The notes under the pieces were generated by a model that was not told the DNA's origin, made no database searches, and worked only from the letters and a program-made list of their open reading frames with translations. From contig JBBHKE010000891.1 in assembly GCA_037447655.1 (NCBI GenBank), positions 1 through 51,013 of the forward strand: a stretch of DNA of 51,013 nucleotides, read 5' to 3'. The stretch's first letter is position 1. Each line of letters starts with the position of its first letter. The translations under genes and the position numbers were made by a program. This DNA comes from Zygnema cylindricum (lineage: Eukaryota; Streptophyta; Zygnematophyceae; Zygnematales; Zygnemataceae). Below, in pieces: positions 38,871 to 50,308 of this stretch.

Positions 38871-41800
38871 TAGCAGCGAATTGCATATTATTATATGCGT
38901 GTGTATGTACACATGTATCTATGTGTATATAAAACGTCCGTGTGATCCACGCAAACTCGAAACTAAAGTTCAAGGTGGCGAAAGCAGCAGAACGAACTTA
39001 CCTGCAGGTCTGCACAAAGTTTTTCGGCACTTAAATTTGCCTGGAAGATGAACTTCACAGCCTCATCGTCTTTATGAAAGCTAAAACCCGATTCATCCGA
39101 AATAGGCTCTTCCTCCTGATCTTCAAATTTCTCAAGGTTTTCTTTCACCCACTGTAGAACTCTTGTCTTCCTCCTCTCACAAATTGCAGCCACAAAATCC
39201 ACAAAATGGTCATGCCACAAAAGGTGGTCATTCCCAGTCCGGACACAATCCTTGCTTTCATAAATACAGAATATCTCGTTCATCCAGACATCTTTCAAAC
39301 CGGCATCATCTGATGGAAAAACAATAGAGACATCTGTCAATGCTTCCAAACTCCCAACCATACTTTTCAGTGGATGATCCCCTGGTAGAAATTCGTCTAA
39401 AGGTAAATCTGGTATAATTTCTCTAGTATCCAGACAGCTCAACTCCTCCTCCACCCACTCTTCAGAATCGATCCTTCCGGTTTTCAAAGCAATATCAATA
39501 TGAGCCTCAAGATAGCTAAGTCTTGTCTCAATTTCCTGTCGTTCAAGAGATCTCCAATCTTTTAGCTGCAACTTAGCCAGGACTGTCTTCATACACTCAG
39601 CAAAAGATTTACCATTCTTAAATTGCAAAGGTCTCTTTGTCAAAAGCCCCTCAAGAGTCCGGAGTTCTGTGTAGTAAGCTTGTTCTCCGAGGGGTGGAAA
39701 AGGAAGAACTGCAAATTTGTTGTCATACATCATGCTGATGAAGTTGCGCTCAGAGTCTGTTGCCATAATTTGACGCAACTTTGAAACAAATTCATGCGCG
39801 ATACTCTTTATATCTCGCGCAGAGACATCCTTATTTGCGATGCAGAATAATCCTTTAAACAGACGAAGGTCACCCTTAATGAGTCCCACTCCAGCCTGAA
39901 AACGGGAAAACATCTGCTCAATATCACGGTCAAGCCTATATTCCGTTTTAAAAATCGTCAGACCAGAAATTGAAGCATTAAACACAGAAAGGAGCATATC
40001 CTCTTGTTCTGTTCTTTCGAATGAACCTAGCCCTTCAAAATCCAGCACAATGTAAAGGATACTATTGTTATTTCCTTCATCAACTCCATCAACCTCAACC
40101 ATCGTCATCCAACATCCGTCGGTACACCGGGCCCCGGAAATCTCAAAAGACAAACCAAAAAGATGATTTAGTGTGTAGCTTTTACCAGTACTCTGCTTAC
40201 CCATGGAAGAAACAGCCATCACCTTTCCTGGCCACCAGTTTAGTATAGAATCAAAAAGGCCCAGTTGAATGTGCTTTGCACAATCCTGGACATTACGAGA
40301 ATGTTCCTCCGGAAGAGAAATACCATCTGTCAACACATGAAAATCATTATCTTCAGCTCTAGCAATTTGTATTGGTACTAAGCAAATGAGCTCTCTTGTC
40401 CACTTGCCCAGAGGCTCACTCGTCCTACAACTATTACTATCAAAGAGATGACCTTCGAACAAATTACTTCTGTTATAGTGACCTCGTTCTGATACCCATT
40501 CGCCAAAGCATTTTACCACTAAGTTCTCCAGAAGGTGGAGATCGTCCATAGGCTTTCTGCTCTCCATTAACGATTCCCAAATCGCTCGCAAATAATCCCG
40601 TGTACGGATTGCCAGTTTCTTTTCGTTAAAAAAATCTGGATTGCAATGGAAAAGAACAAAAATATCCGAGTTTGCAGGTCGATCGAGAGTCTTTGCCTCG
40701 CTCCGTACTGGAAACTTGTCATAAACAAAATATACGTAATCTAAAGGAGTAAGCCGTCGATCTTCATTCTGGACAGAAGACTTTCCAAAGTCTGAAGTCG
40801 CCTCAGAAATTATCAGCGATTGCTCTCGACCAGTAGCAACAATAATATAACTGGTCAAAACCCCTGTGTCTACATTCAGCATACATAACTGCGGCTGAAG
40901 TTTCTGCCCTCCAAGAGACAATATTTCCCACATGACATTAGTTGGTGCACTTCTGATGTCCACAGGTGTGAGAGGAGTGTAAGACGGACTGATGAAAGGA
41001 AGGATTTGAACTCCTTCAACACCTTCAATTTGAACGATAACAATTAAGCACAACCCATTCTCCAAGGATAGGACCTGTAATGGCAAGACATTAGTATCTA
41101 ACTGGATAGTACTTCGCAAAGTTTCCCTTCCAAGAACATCATAAATCCTAATCCTGTTGCTGTAATCCAACAGGGCCAGTTTTTGGCATCCTCGCAAAAA
41201 CACCATGTGACGTAATTTCGATTCTCCCTCGAATTGATGGAGCTCATATTGTGGCCCAGCTTGTGTAAGACGATGGTAATCCTCATCAAATCGGAACACA
41301 GCAAGACTACTTGTGGTATGTACTAAATGATCATCAACCTCATGTGATTGTGGTAAGGAGTCGACCAAAACATAAATGGCCAGCAAACGAGTGCTCTCGT
41401 CGAACACTGCTAACTTAACTGGCTTCTTTATACTCTTGATTCTCCTCGATTTCTCCTCTCGCAAATTGAACAGTGCAATGTCGACATTAGTATCCTCATC
41501 ATGTTGTTTTGCCACCACCAACACCTTATTTTTAATTAACCAAACACCAATAACTACTGCAGAAGAAGGCAGCTGAAAAGATCCCTCTCTTTTTGCACGT
41601 GGATTAAGTCTCAAATAGGGATTCTCTTGGAGGTCCAATTGCTCTGATTGAGTTATTGCTAAATTTTGAACATTGTATTCTACCTGCAGATCTTCAAGAT
41701 CCTCGACTTCTCCTTTTAAATAAATTTTTCGAGGCTCGACCTTACATGACTCTACACACAAAATGGTCCTTTTCGAAGCATGCTCCATCTTGGGGAAAAT

Positions 41801-44800
41801 AAGGTCACGAATTTCGGACAAGCTTTCGAACTCCAATTGTGTTTCCAGAGAGTTGTACGTGGTGTCGATTTCACGCTTCATTGCCTCCTTCCGCAAGGAA
41901 GGGCTTAGCTCTCTTGTCTTGAGGAGCTTAGTAGTCCTTTCTTTGAAGAACTTCTGAAATGGTGATATCATCCCCGTAAGTATCTCTGAAGTACGCTTTC
42001 CATCCTCTTTCAATAGTGTTGACTCAAAACCCTCCTTGAAAAGCTTCTCTACATTTTCCGATGAGGTGTGCCAGAATGTAGGATCTTTGTTGTGAGACAA
42101 ACCAAAAACATTCCAGAAACTAGAAGTTCGACAATTATTGTTTGGGTCGAATGGCTGAGTCAAACATTTGAGTATCGCCTCCGATGACACCCTCACTGCT
42201 TTATTAGTCGAGTAATAAGCCAAACATGTACAAATCCTCCGTCGAAGTCCCAAGCCCTCTTCGAGCCCCATGAATTCACTTATTTTGTCCACACTGAGGC
42301 CGGTCACTCGCAAAAACTGTTCCATACCTTGTGAAATTTCAGTTTCTTTTCGATCTGGCACAATTTCGGAAGCTAAACCAGGACAAAGGTCATGAATCAA
42401 CTGGTATACTTGGCCTCGGAGAATATCCTCCAAAGTTTTCCTATCCAGTGTTGTCCTCTCAATTTCCGCAAACTCGACTTCACATTTCTTTTGACGCTCA
42501 CCGTTAATATCCTTCAACTTTTCCGCTAAATTTTCTAGTAAAGCTTCTGACTTCTGAAAAAAATTGCGAAAAAATGACTTCTGCTGCCCCAGCGGCATCT
42601 TATCAAATTGTATTTCATATTTTTCGTGGAGCTCCTGTTATCCACACCTCAAACAGAATTGACAAAAGACATACAGCAAAAGGAAGGCTCGTGAGCATAC
42701 AAATACACGGTACACTTCTATACTTTTACTTTCCTTTTATTGCCATGACAATTAATGGAAGACAGAGCCGCATATTATATGAAGAATCATACAACGGGGA
42801 AGAAATATTTGACATAGCTTTAGAAACTCTGCTAGACAAAAAAATTGTTCACATTTTCTGCAGCTAAACAGGATATCGTAGCGAGGATGTACTGACCTGG
42901 AGTTTTTTAAAACCATTATCGTCGATTGTGAAAGATTTTGAAAATGGGCAAAGCTTTACTTTCTGAGGCAACAAACTACCCGTTGAGATTGCGGCGTTTC
43001 CATAACTGCCAGCCAGCATTCTTGTACACTGTTTGAAACCAGGAGTTATTTCGCCAGAGGGAAGGACAAATCCTTCCTCGAGTAAAAAAGATTCCTCTTG
43101 AACTACTTCAGGTTCTGCCACATAAGCGTGAAGTCGTAAAAGACTCGTATGTTTCCTCTCTGTCAAGAAATTTTGCGCACATTCTTCATTAAGGCAGATG
43201 AATATCTGCAAAAACATCAAACGCTACGTTTTAAATAAAGAAGCAATTCAATTTCCAGAAATCAGAAATAGAAATTAAGCCACAGTAATTATGATTTTGT
43301 CTTGAACCAGAAACCTCTCAGTGGATACCACCAAAGTTATAGATTGAAATTCATTAAGTCTACAAAGAGTTAAAGTAGCTTTTAGCCACCTTGGTTTTCA
43401 GAATCATGCAAAAAAATAATCATTATACACTAATAAAACTTCGCATGAGTTAGAACATTTTCGAAAACTGACTTTTCTGCATCTCTAAAATTATTAACAT
43501 TATAGCGCGTACGGAATAGCAGGTGAGAACGGGCGATTTTGCTTCAAAGCCAGTAAATATAACAGTAGAAGGTACTTGCAGCTCCCACCTGATCACACAA
43601 CTTCGTAAGATATCGGAAAAACGTTGTTGTTTTGTTTTGATCGTGAATGTTAACGAAAGCATCATCCTGAGGCCACAGCACTAAAAAGGTACATTTAGTT
43701 GGGTCAGAAACAAAGTTATGGGATTCTGCAGAAGTCAAATCAATGGCGCCGAACTCAGGACTGCCAAGAAAGGCGTATAATCCTGGGCCATTGATACAAG
43801 AAGGCAAACCCTCTTCGTTTCCTTGTATTTCCGACCAAGCTCCAATTTCTTTAAGGAATTCAAGAATTGGTTGCTTGTGACCGAATACTCCGTAACATTT
43901 GTGCGAAACCTCGTCAAGCCTTTCAAAAGAGATCTTCGAAGATGTATAGGAAGCACTGCATCAAAAAATAAAATCTCACTAGTGTTAACTTTCAGAGCAA
44001 CAATAATGTCAATTTTGCAAACATTGACATGCGAACTCACATTCTCGATTCAAACAGAACAGTTTTCTTATTCCTGCATTCAGTTTCCCTGAATGTAGCT
44101 ATATAAGGCAACTGCCCTTTCGGCAATGTCTTAAGCTAGCGAACCAACTCCAATTGACATCCAATTAGCATAAGTGACATCTAAAAGACACACATGAGAG
44201 GTAACAGCATTAGCCTTCAATTTAGTATCTCAAGAACTTTTTGTCAAAAAAATATAGCAAAGCATGTGCATAGACCAAAGGCGACTTGCAGCTGTGCAAT
44301 AAAATCTATGTTAAGACAAAGAAGTATAGACATTCCAGAAGAATATTTTCCATTGTAAGGCAGCCCTGACTCGGGAAATGACAGCTCTGACTTATACCTG
44401 TTAGATTGATAATTATTGCAAAGCTTCGCCACTCCATCTTTTTTTAATACAATCTTGTCGACGAGGCCCCCATTCTGTTTGTCTTCACATAACTCCATCA
44501 ACTTACAGCTTTCCCAGAGCAATTTGGATGTCACCTCCAGCATTGGCCCCTCGTCTTCTTGGTGTACTTTTTGTTTAGTTGTAGCCATTGTATCTCTTTC
44601 TCCGAGAGACATTTGCAGTGTCAAACTACCATTATTGTAAATTGTTCCACGCGAACCATAAAAACTGTCAGATTTCAGACGTTGGATAACAATTGATATC
44701 TCATCAATAACTGTTAAAGGCACAAGTCCAGAAAGAAGTGTTGACAAGTCTTCAATATTAAGACAAAGCACTTGAGCCATACTGTCAATGTCTTCGGCCA

Positions 44801-45227
44801 AGAAAACTTTCAGAATTGTTGTCCTGTCATCGGGAGGAACCAATGTCCAAAAATAATCTTCTTCTAATAACACATTTAATAAAAGCTTCAGAAGAGTCCG
44901 TTTTCCGACGGTCAATGAGGACATAACTGTAGTGTCTTCCAAAATATTAAACAGGTCTCGTAAAGGCGGAGGACTCGTTTTGATTCCAAAAACTATCAGG
45001 GAATCAAAACATTTTCCAAGTTTTCGTGCTTCTAGCCATTTCTGAAGCTCAAAAACTTCACCCTCGCACACTGGATCAATGTGGCCCTCAGTGCTGTCGT
45101 TGAGTTTGTGAGATGTGTATTTATCATTGTGTATTGGGAGAGAGAGCGGCGCATGGGAGGTACTAAGAGTCACTTTCGTCAAATCAAACAATTCATCCGC
45201 ATCCGAAGGCTTTTCACCGCCTCCCAT
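33592..45227 (-). CDS. Right copy: giant GTPase/Cys-His/VWA gene, 11 exons, one frameshift
   Basis: Exons in transcript order: 44398-45227, 43589-43955, 42897-43205, 39002-42634, 38034-38212, 37224-37497, 36511-36739, 35784-36020, 35092-35376, 33906-34649, 33592-33615. All splice sites and phases match the left copy, including the GC donor of exon 8. The GTPase exon is open for its full 1211 codons, so the segment broken on the left is intact here. Exon 7 has one extra base near 36642-36646 (AAATTTTAA against AAATTTAA), giving an immediate TAA. As written, the product would end at about residue 1890, keeping the GTPase but losing the last Cys/His modules and VWA. It could be a lesion, a truncated isoform or a homopolymer error. 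The genes lie tail to tail. Confidence 0.82.
33906..34649 (-). CDS. Right exon 10: VWA domain with complete MIDAS
   Basis: 248 codons, one fewer than the left (NGTIGSVS against NEIIYGSIS). DESGSM, GGGTCF and LSDGRG are all intact. Confidence 0.9.
35092..35376 (-). CDS. Right exon 9
   Basis: 95 codons, [20 protein letters not shown] through FKKERK. Cys of the left TCKYIS is Phe here (TFKYIS). Confidence 0.8.
35784..36020 (-). CDS. Right exon 8: Cys/His module 4, GC donor
   Basis: 79 codons. The first Cys of the left copy (RENCSV) is Ile here (REICSV); the remaining Cys/His are conserved. Donor GAG/GCAAGT. Confidence 0.85.
36511..36739 (-). CDS. Right exon 7: frameshifted Cys/His module 3
   Basis: 229 bases against 228 in the left copy. 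One extra T after GACAAATTT produces a TAA directly after Phe. The rest of the exon and its splice sites look normal. Confidence 0.8.
37224..37497 (-). CDS. Right exon 6: Cys/His module 2
   Basis: All fifteen cysteines conserved; substitutions fall elsewhere ([13 protein letters not shown] for AKSAGHDKICADS). Confidence 0.85.
38034..38212 (-). CDS. Right exon 5: Cys/His module 1
   Basis: Same ten cysteines as the left; GHPGKHDC in place of GHPGEHDC. Confidence 0.85.
38740..38870. repeat. Short TA-rich microsatellite in right intron 4
   Basis: About 130 bases of (TA)n with 'tatgta' steps, the unexpanded equivalent of the left intron 4 repeat. Confidence 0.9.
39002..42634 (-). CDS. Right exon 4: GTPase exon, intact frame
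   Basis: 3633 bases, 1211 codons without a stop. It carries [31 protein letters not shown] and IANKD in one frame, followed by [20 protein letters not shown]. It therefore shows what the two single-base insertions disrupted in the left copy. Confidence 0.92.
42897..43205 (-). CDS. Right exon 3
   Basis: 103 codons, protein identical to the left exon over the part I compared. Confidence 0.85.
43589..43955 (-). CDS. Right exon 2
   Basis: 367 bases, same phases as the left. Asn to Tyr near the start (GCTTCCTATACA); otherwise highly conserved. Confidence 0.8.
44398..45227 (-). CDS. Right exon 1
   Basis: 830 bases, open throughout, with a few substitutions against the left (for example [14 protein letters not shown] for SLSISHAPLSLLIH). 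Same start context and donor. Confidence 0.85.
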
Positions 45228-45457
45228 TTTTAACTATTGAAAGGTGTTTGATTGAGACAAAATCAGGTGAAAAGAGACTAAGAACAAAAAGAACTAAGCA
45301 AGAAATTTTCTCTTAAATAGAGAAAAAGAAAAGAATAGGCAACATTTTCTACACCAGGTAGAATTCACATAATAGCCAGCCGGGCTTGGAGAAAGATGCG
45401 TCAGATTTTAAATAGCAGCAGAAGGAAAATTCAAATTGTGTCGGTGGCAACATTTCA

Positions 45458-45690
45458 TGACAATGTGTGAACACAAATGTGACAATGTGTGAACACAAAT
45501 GTGACAATGTGTGAACAAAAATGCGACAATGTGTGAACACAAATGTGACAATGTGTGAACACAAATGTGACAATGTGTGAACACAAATGTGACAATGTGT
45601 GAACAAAAATGCGACAATGTGTGAACACAAATGTGACAATGTGTGAACACAAATGTGACAATGTGTGAACACAAATGTGACAATGTGTCG
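45458..45690 (-). repeat. 22-bp minisatellite, expanded allele, upstream of the right gene
   Basis: Ten full copies and a partial one of the 22-base unit (plus-strand core 'gacaatgtgtgaacacaaat'), about 230 bases upstream of the start codon. The variant 'acaaaaatgcg' appears in units 3 and 7, implying an 88-base four-unit duplication. It sits where a promoter or 5' UTR would be. Confidence 0.95.
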
Positions 45691-46060
45691 ACTGCCAAGT
45701 CAATGAATCTATTGGAAAAATTTAAAATCAAAAGTTGTTCTTTATTATTTTGAAGTAGATAATGTTGCGCTACCACAGCTTTGTTTCGTCCAGTGAATTT
45801 CAGGTTTTCTACAACACCATTGGTTCAAAGGGGGCAAATCTTGTTTTTTTCCAGCTCAAATTTCGAAGTTAAATTTCACGGTATATGAGATTCTGTTGCT
45901 CGACACCGTTAAATTGACGACAAAAGCACAACAGTCCAAGATTTGTTCGAATGTCTCTATCACAAGCCTGCATGGCTGCATGTACGGCGGAACAAATTTT
46001 GAAAGTAACAAACATCCGGCATCGAGCAGCGGCCCACGTGAAAGTGAAAGCTACAGGCTT

Positions 46061-46780
46061 TACAAAATCTAACAAAAAATAATCAAGGTGTAAAGTCAAT
46101 TCTTTTGTTCACATTCATCACGTGACGGCACAGTGTAGCGTACCGTACTGAGAAACAAGTTTCTCAGCCTTGAAATGGAACGTAGAACACTACGTAGAAA
46201 TGGAACGTTTGAACACTATGAAAAGACGATATTTATCTCGATATATCGCGATTATCAACAATGCTGTATATAATTGCGATATATCCATTATTGTGCATAT
46301 ATATACCCATTATTAGAGTTGTGTATCGGTGAGCTTCTTATCAGCGATAATTCCGATTATCGATATACCTATTATTGTTATCGGTAAGGGGACCAATACG
46401 TTTTGATATATCGCTCTCTGTAATAAGATTGGTATTCAACGATATATCAACATGGTGAACTAATAACCAGGGGGCGAAGGGGGCTCAATCAAGGGGGAGG
46501 GGGGTGCGCGGGGGTATGGTACACCGTGAATCGTTATAAGCCTTATGTACTCTATATCGGCACCCCAAAATTTTGACATTGATACCTTAAATATAATAAA
46601 ATACACTACTTAAGAACGTGGACCAAAATCTGCCACGTCTCCTGGCCCTAAATTAGAATGAATGACGCTAATTTTTTCTTTACACAAATAAATTTTATAC
46701 GCTAATAATGATTCAAGGTGTACTTTGAGTAATACGAAACCATACATACGAAGTACGGACCGATAAATATTGTTTATCCA
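46061..46780 (+). repeat. 0.7-kb direct repeat, copy 1
   Basis: Begins 'tacaaaatctaacaaaaaat' and is nearly identical to 50309-51013 in the same orientation, 4.2 kb apart. It includes a hAT-type MITE with an embedded family B MITE, so the duplication came after that nesting. Confidence 0.9.
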
Positions 46781-46837
46781 TAGCTCAAAAAAGGTACATG
46801 TCGCTTGTCGGTAAAAGGCTACAGATATACAACACTA
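46314..46837. mobile_element. hAT-type TATCG MITE carrying an embedded MITE
   Basis: Start TAGAGTTGTGTATCGG; end GATATACAACACTA. Interior TATCGATA-type motifs. Subtracting the 203-base family B MITE leaves about 320 bases, similar to the elements at 46991 and 47757. I see no matching 8-base flanks. Confidence 0.65.
46520..46722. mobile_element. MITE family B, copy 2
   Basis: Left end TACACCGTGAATCGTTATAA; right end TAATGATTCAAGGTGTA. It shares 'aacgtggaccaaaatctgcc' with the copy at 28250. Confidence 0.85.
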
Positions 46838-46990
46838 ATATGTTTTCATATATCGGTTACCTATAAAACCAACTCATACTTGTCTCTACACAAAATAGTT
46901 TAAAAAATTTACGACCACCTGATGTGGATCACTCTTTTTGGTTTGTTTCTTTGGTGAATGATCAATATTGACTTTAAGAGGACAAAAAAT

Positions 46991-47383
46991 TAGTGTTGTT
47001 TATCGGGTAAAAGCTTATCGCGATAAAATCGATACTCATAGTTATCGACAATCGAACGGTGAGTGGTACCAGTAAATTCGTAAAAATAGTACGAAATTGA
47101 TGGTACGGTAAAAATGTACAAAATAAGTATGGAGATATCGCGACCGGGAGGGGGGGGGGGGGGGGGGCTTTTGATTTTTTTTTCACAAACCATTCCATAC
47201 CAGAGTACATAGTTATTGTCGATAGTTACCGAAAGCGGTGTTATCTCGATAAAGACCGATAACATTGGTTTTTTATCGCGATAACTCCGGTACCAATATA
47301 TCATGCCAATATATCCATTATCGATAAGCCAACAAAAAAGGGCATATCGATTATCCTCAAATGGCTACTGATACAGAACACTA
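46991..47383. mobile_element. hAT-type TATCG MITE (393 bp)
   Basis: Start TAGTGTTGTTTATCGGG; end CTGATACAGAACACTA. Flanks CAAAAAAT and AAGAAAAT agree at six of eight positions. It contains a run of about 18 G at 47150-47167. Confidence 0.7.
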
Positions 47384-47756
47384 AAGAAAATACAGTTATC
47401 ACTCAGCATTAATTGAGGGCAACAAACGTTGTCCGTTGGTTTTTTTTTTTGTTTAAACTGATGCGTGAAATTCAAGACCCATGCCTAAAACCATTTTGGC
47501 TTTTTTGAGAACAAGCGTTTTTTAACCCACAAATTCGCCCAATGGGCCTAAACCCTCATTAACGTTTTTTTTACGTTTAAATCAAAATCTTTCCATTGCA
47601 ACATTGCAACATTTAAGCTTCTCACTTGAAGTTGTCCAATCGGAAGGTAAAACCCTTAACTTTCCATTGCAGCCTTTCGATTAAAAGTTTGACAATTGTA
47701 GGAACATATTTTGCATTCACACTAAAAATAGTTTCAAGGGTGAAAAATCTATTAAG

Positions 47757-48105
47757 TAGTGTTGGGTATCGAGGACCTTTTGCCGATATTCGACATATAT
47801 CGAATTTTGGGTATCCGATATTCGATTTATCGCTTCCATGTACCGAGAAGCTAAATATCCGGATATTTATGCGATATACATATATATATATTCCGATTTT
47901 TTTTTCAAACCCCCCCCCGTGTGGCGCGCTCAGTGTGGGGGGGGGGGGGAGGGTCTCCGTACAATTCTCCGTACGATTTCCGTACATTACTTGTACGGAC
48001 ACCCATTTTTTGCGATATATATCGCAATAATTTATGTTGGTCCCGGTACGATATATCGAAGAGTTTGAAATTTTGCGATATGAATTTACCCGATACCCAA
48101 CACTA
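47757..48105. mobile_element. hAT-type TATCG MITE (349 bp) with target duplication
   Basis: Start TAGTGTTGGGTATCG and end CGATACCCAACACTA are perfect inverted repeats of 15 bases. Flanks CTATTAAG (47749-47756) and ATATTAAG (48106-48113) match at seven of eight positions, as expected for hAT. Confidence 0.88.
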
Positions 48106-48142
48106 ATATTAAGGATGCGGTGGAAAATCCTTCCCCAGATTG

Positions 48143-48775
48143 TGACAATGTGTGAACATAAATGTGACAATGTGTGAACATAAATGTGACAATGTGTGAA
48201 CACAAATGTGATAATGTGTCGACTGCTAAGTCATGAATCTATTGGAAAATTTTAAAATCAAAAGTTGTTCTTTATTATTTTGAACTAGATAATGTTGCGC
48301 TACCACAGCTTTGTTTTGTCCAGTGAATTTCAGGTTTTCTACAGCACCATTGGTTAAAAGGGGGCAAATCTTGTTTTTTTCCAGCTCAAATTCTGAATTT
48401 AAATTTCACAGTATATGAGATTTTGTTGCTCGACACTCTTAATTTGACGACAAGAGCACAACAGTCCAAGTTTTGTTTGAATGTCTCTATCACACAAGCC
48501 TGCATGGCTGCATGTTACGGCGGAACAAATTTGTAAGTAACAAACATCCGGCATCGAGCAGCGGCCCACGGGGAAGTGAAAGCTACAGGGTCAAGAATTC
48601 ATCTACACGAACTGTCGCATATCCGGGGTTTGCCAAGAATCGAGATATACTTTTTTTAGGAGTCGCACTAACCGGTACAACGACACACGCGACAGATATT
48701 AAAAAATACCGAGATCGAGGTAATGACGATATGGAGGACGTACATGCCTTTGATTTCAGTCCAAAGCATATTTAA
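48143..48775 (-). repeat. Second copy of the right gene's 5' flank
   Basis: Three 22-base minisatellite units followed by sequence matching 45690-46060, then about 190 bases more that match the outer end of the left arm (5805-6000). No exon 1 is attached, so it is an orphaned upstream region. Confidence 0.85.
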
Positions 48776-48794
48776 GTAGGTTCTTTTATCATAC

Positions 48795-49275
48795 TACACC
48801 GCGAATCGTAATTAGAGTAAAGAAAAATTTAGGGGAAAAAAAAGAGAAAAATAATTAGAGCTATGAACTCTAATTGTGTGATAGAACTTTTTCAAAAAGG
48901 AATTTCACTCTAATTTATCTAAGTACTCTAATTTGGCAAGCTAATATCTCTATACAAAATCTGACAAAACGTACAGTTTATCGTCACTATGACGTTTGCA
49001 GTACGCGGCTTGTTAAAACGCAGTTACATGATAATGGCCTATATTAAATCATTATTTGTACCTTTTAACTTATAAAAGTACAATTTTGCACTGTCGGACG
49101 TCGTCCGTACTCCACACTATTTAAAATAGACCTATATTATAACTTTTTATGCTAGTAAAACCTTTTAAGTAGTACAATGAAACATTTAGAATCATTTACT
49201 CTATTAAACGTGATAGAGTCGAAATTTAGGGCAACCGAATTAGCGTTATTTACTCTAATTACCATTCGCGGTGTA
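48795..49275 (+). mobile_element. MITE family A, copy 3 (481 bp)
   Basis: Ends TACACCGCGAATCGTAATTA and TTACCATTCGCGGTGTA, with TA at both sides. Confidence 0.9.
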
Positions 49276-50308
49276 GTAAATCACGCCAGTTACACGGGCA
49301 TGGGCTGTGTCCAATTTTTCATGCCCGTTACACTTGGACCGTGTCCTGTTTATCAAAAGTCGAAGTATTGTTGTCCTATTTTAGACTTCCGTACGGGCAC
49401 ATGTAAACGCGACACAAAACAACACAGCTATTGACGCAAACCAGTTGACAGGATCGAACAACCAAAATCGAACTTGGAAAGTGTCCCGTTTGTCATGCCC
49501 GTTGACGCGCGCATGGACCGCGTCCTGTTTATCAAGACGTCTAAGTACTTTTTGTACTATTCATTCAAGACGTCCGAACGGAATTTGTAGACGCAATCCA
49601 AAACAACACAACGATTGACGGAAAATCGGACGGTCGCGAACTAAGGATAGACGGTTGAAGACGCATTACTGCAGGTGGCGGTTTCATCTATACTCATTGA
49701 CAGGTTCGAGCATCCAAGATCTGACGGTTTAAAACGATTGTCGAGGGGGTACTTTGAAAGTTACCCAATTGTTGAGGTTGCCTAAAAAGACAAGGTTACC
49801 CGGTCTCTAACGTGGGCCGAAGGACGAAGCTACTTGTTTGTTGACGTCGGCCGAGGGACTCGCCGTTTACGGGTGCAGACGTAGGCCTATTTAAAGGTTT
49901 TCAAATGGACGACCAAAGGTCTATAATTTGCATAAAGATGGAAGTTTTATTCGTACAACACAAAACGCATATTGTATGGGTAAGATATGCATAAAAGATG
50001 GTGTCGCACTAAAACAATTTCACGCTAACGTTTGTCGCGGTTTGATTATGCAATTTGACAACAAAAGGTCAAATTTTCTTGGATTTCATTAGATTAATTA
50101 ATATTGTACATTGAAGAAATCTAACCCCGATATAAACCGATATTTGTAATTTTCGATTTTTGTAGCTTCAGAACTCGATATTTATCAAGTTTGCTTGCTA
50201 AAGTTGATCATTTATCGACTTATAGGCGTATCGATATATGTACGAGAAACTTTTACCACATAAAATATATCTAGCGAAATCTATAACGATTAGATAATAA
50301 GGTTACGT
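49276..50308. other. Intergenic, no supported gene
   Basis: Two stretches near 49300-49440 and 49465-49620 are diverged tandem copies ('gtgtcc(t/c)gttt', 'catgcccgtt', 'acgcaa(t)cc'), a unit of about 170-190 bases. Otherwise there is nothing recognisable; open frames are short. Confidence 0.5.

Larger units (their letters stand above)
32370..48775 (-). repeat. Right arm of the giant inverted duplication
   Basis: Reverse-complement counterpart of 5805-20290. It is longer because of MITE insertions and a repeated 5' flank between 46061 and 48775. The arms are separated by about 12 kb. Confidence 0.9.

Noticed and set aside
44244-44397. Extension of right exon 1 open frame past the donor
   Set aside because: It is intron read-through; the donor AACAG/GTATAAG and phase-matched exon 2 are shared by both copies, while the left extension stops at a different position.
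45349-45776. His/Cys repeat open frames (HICVHTLS pattern), and a possible CRISPR-like array
   Set aside because: A 22-base tandem minisatellite without spacers; all three frames are open because of its composition. Eukaryotic context excludes CRISPR.
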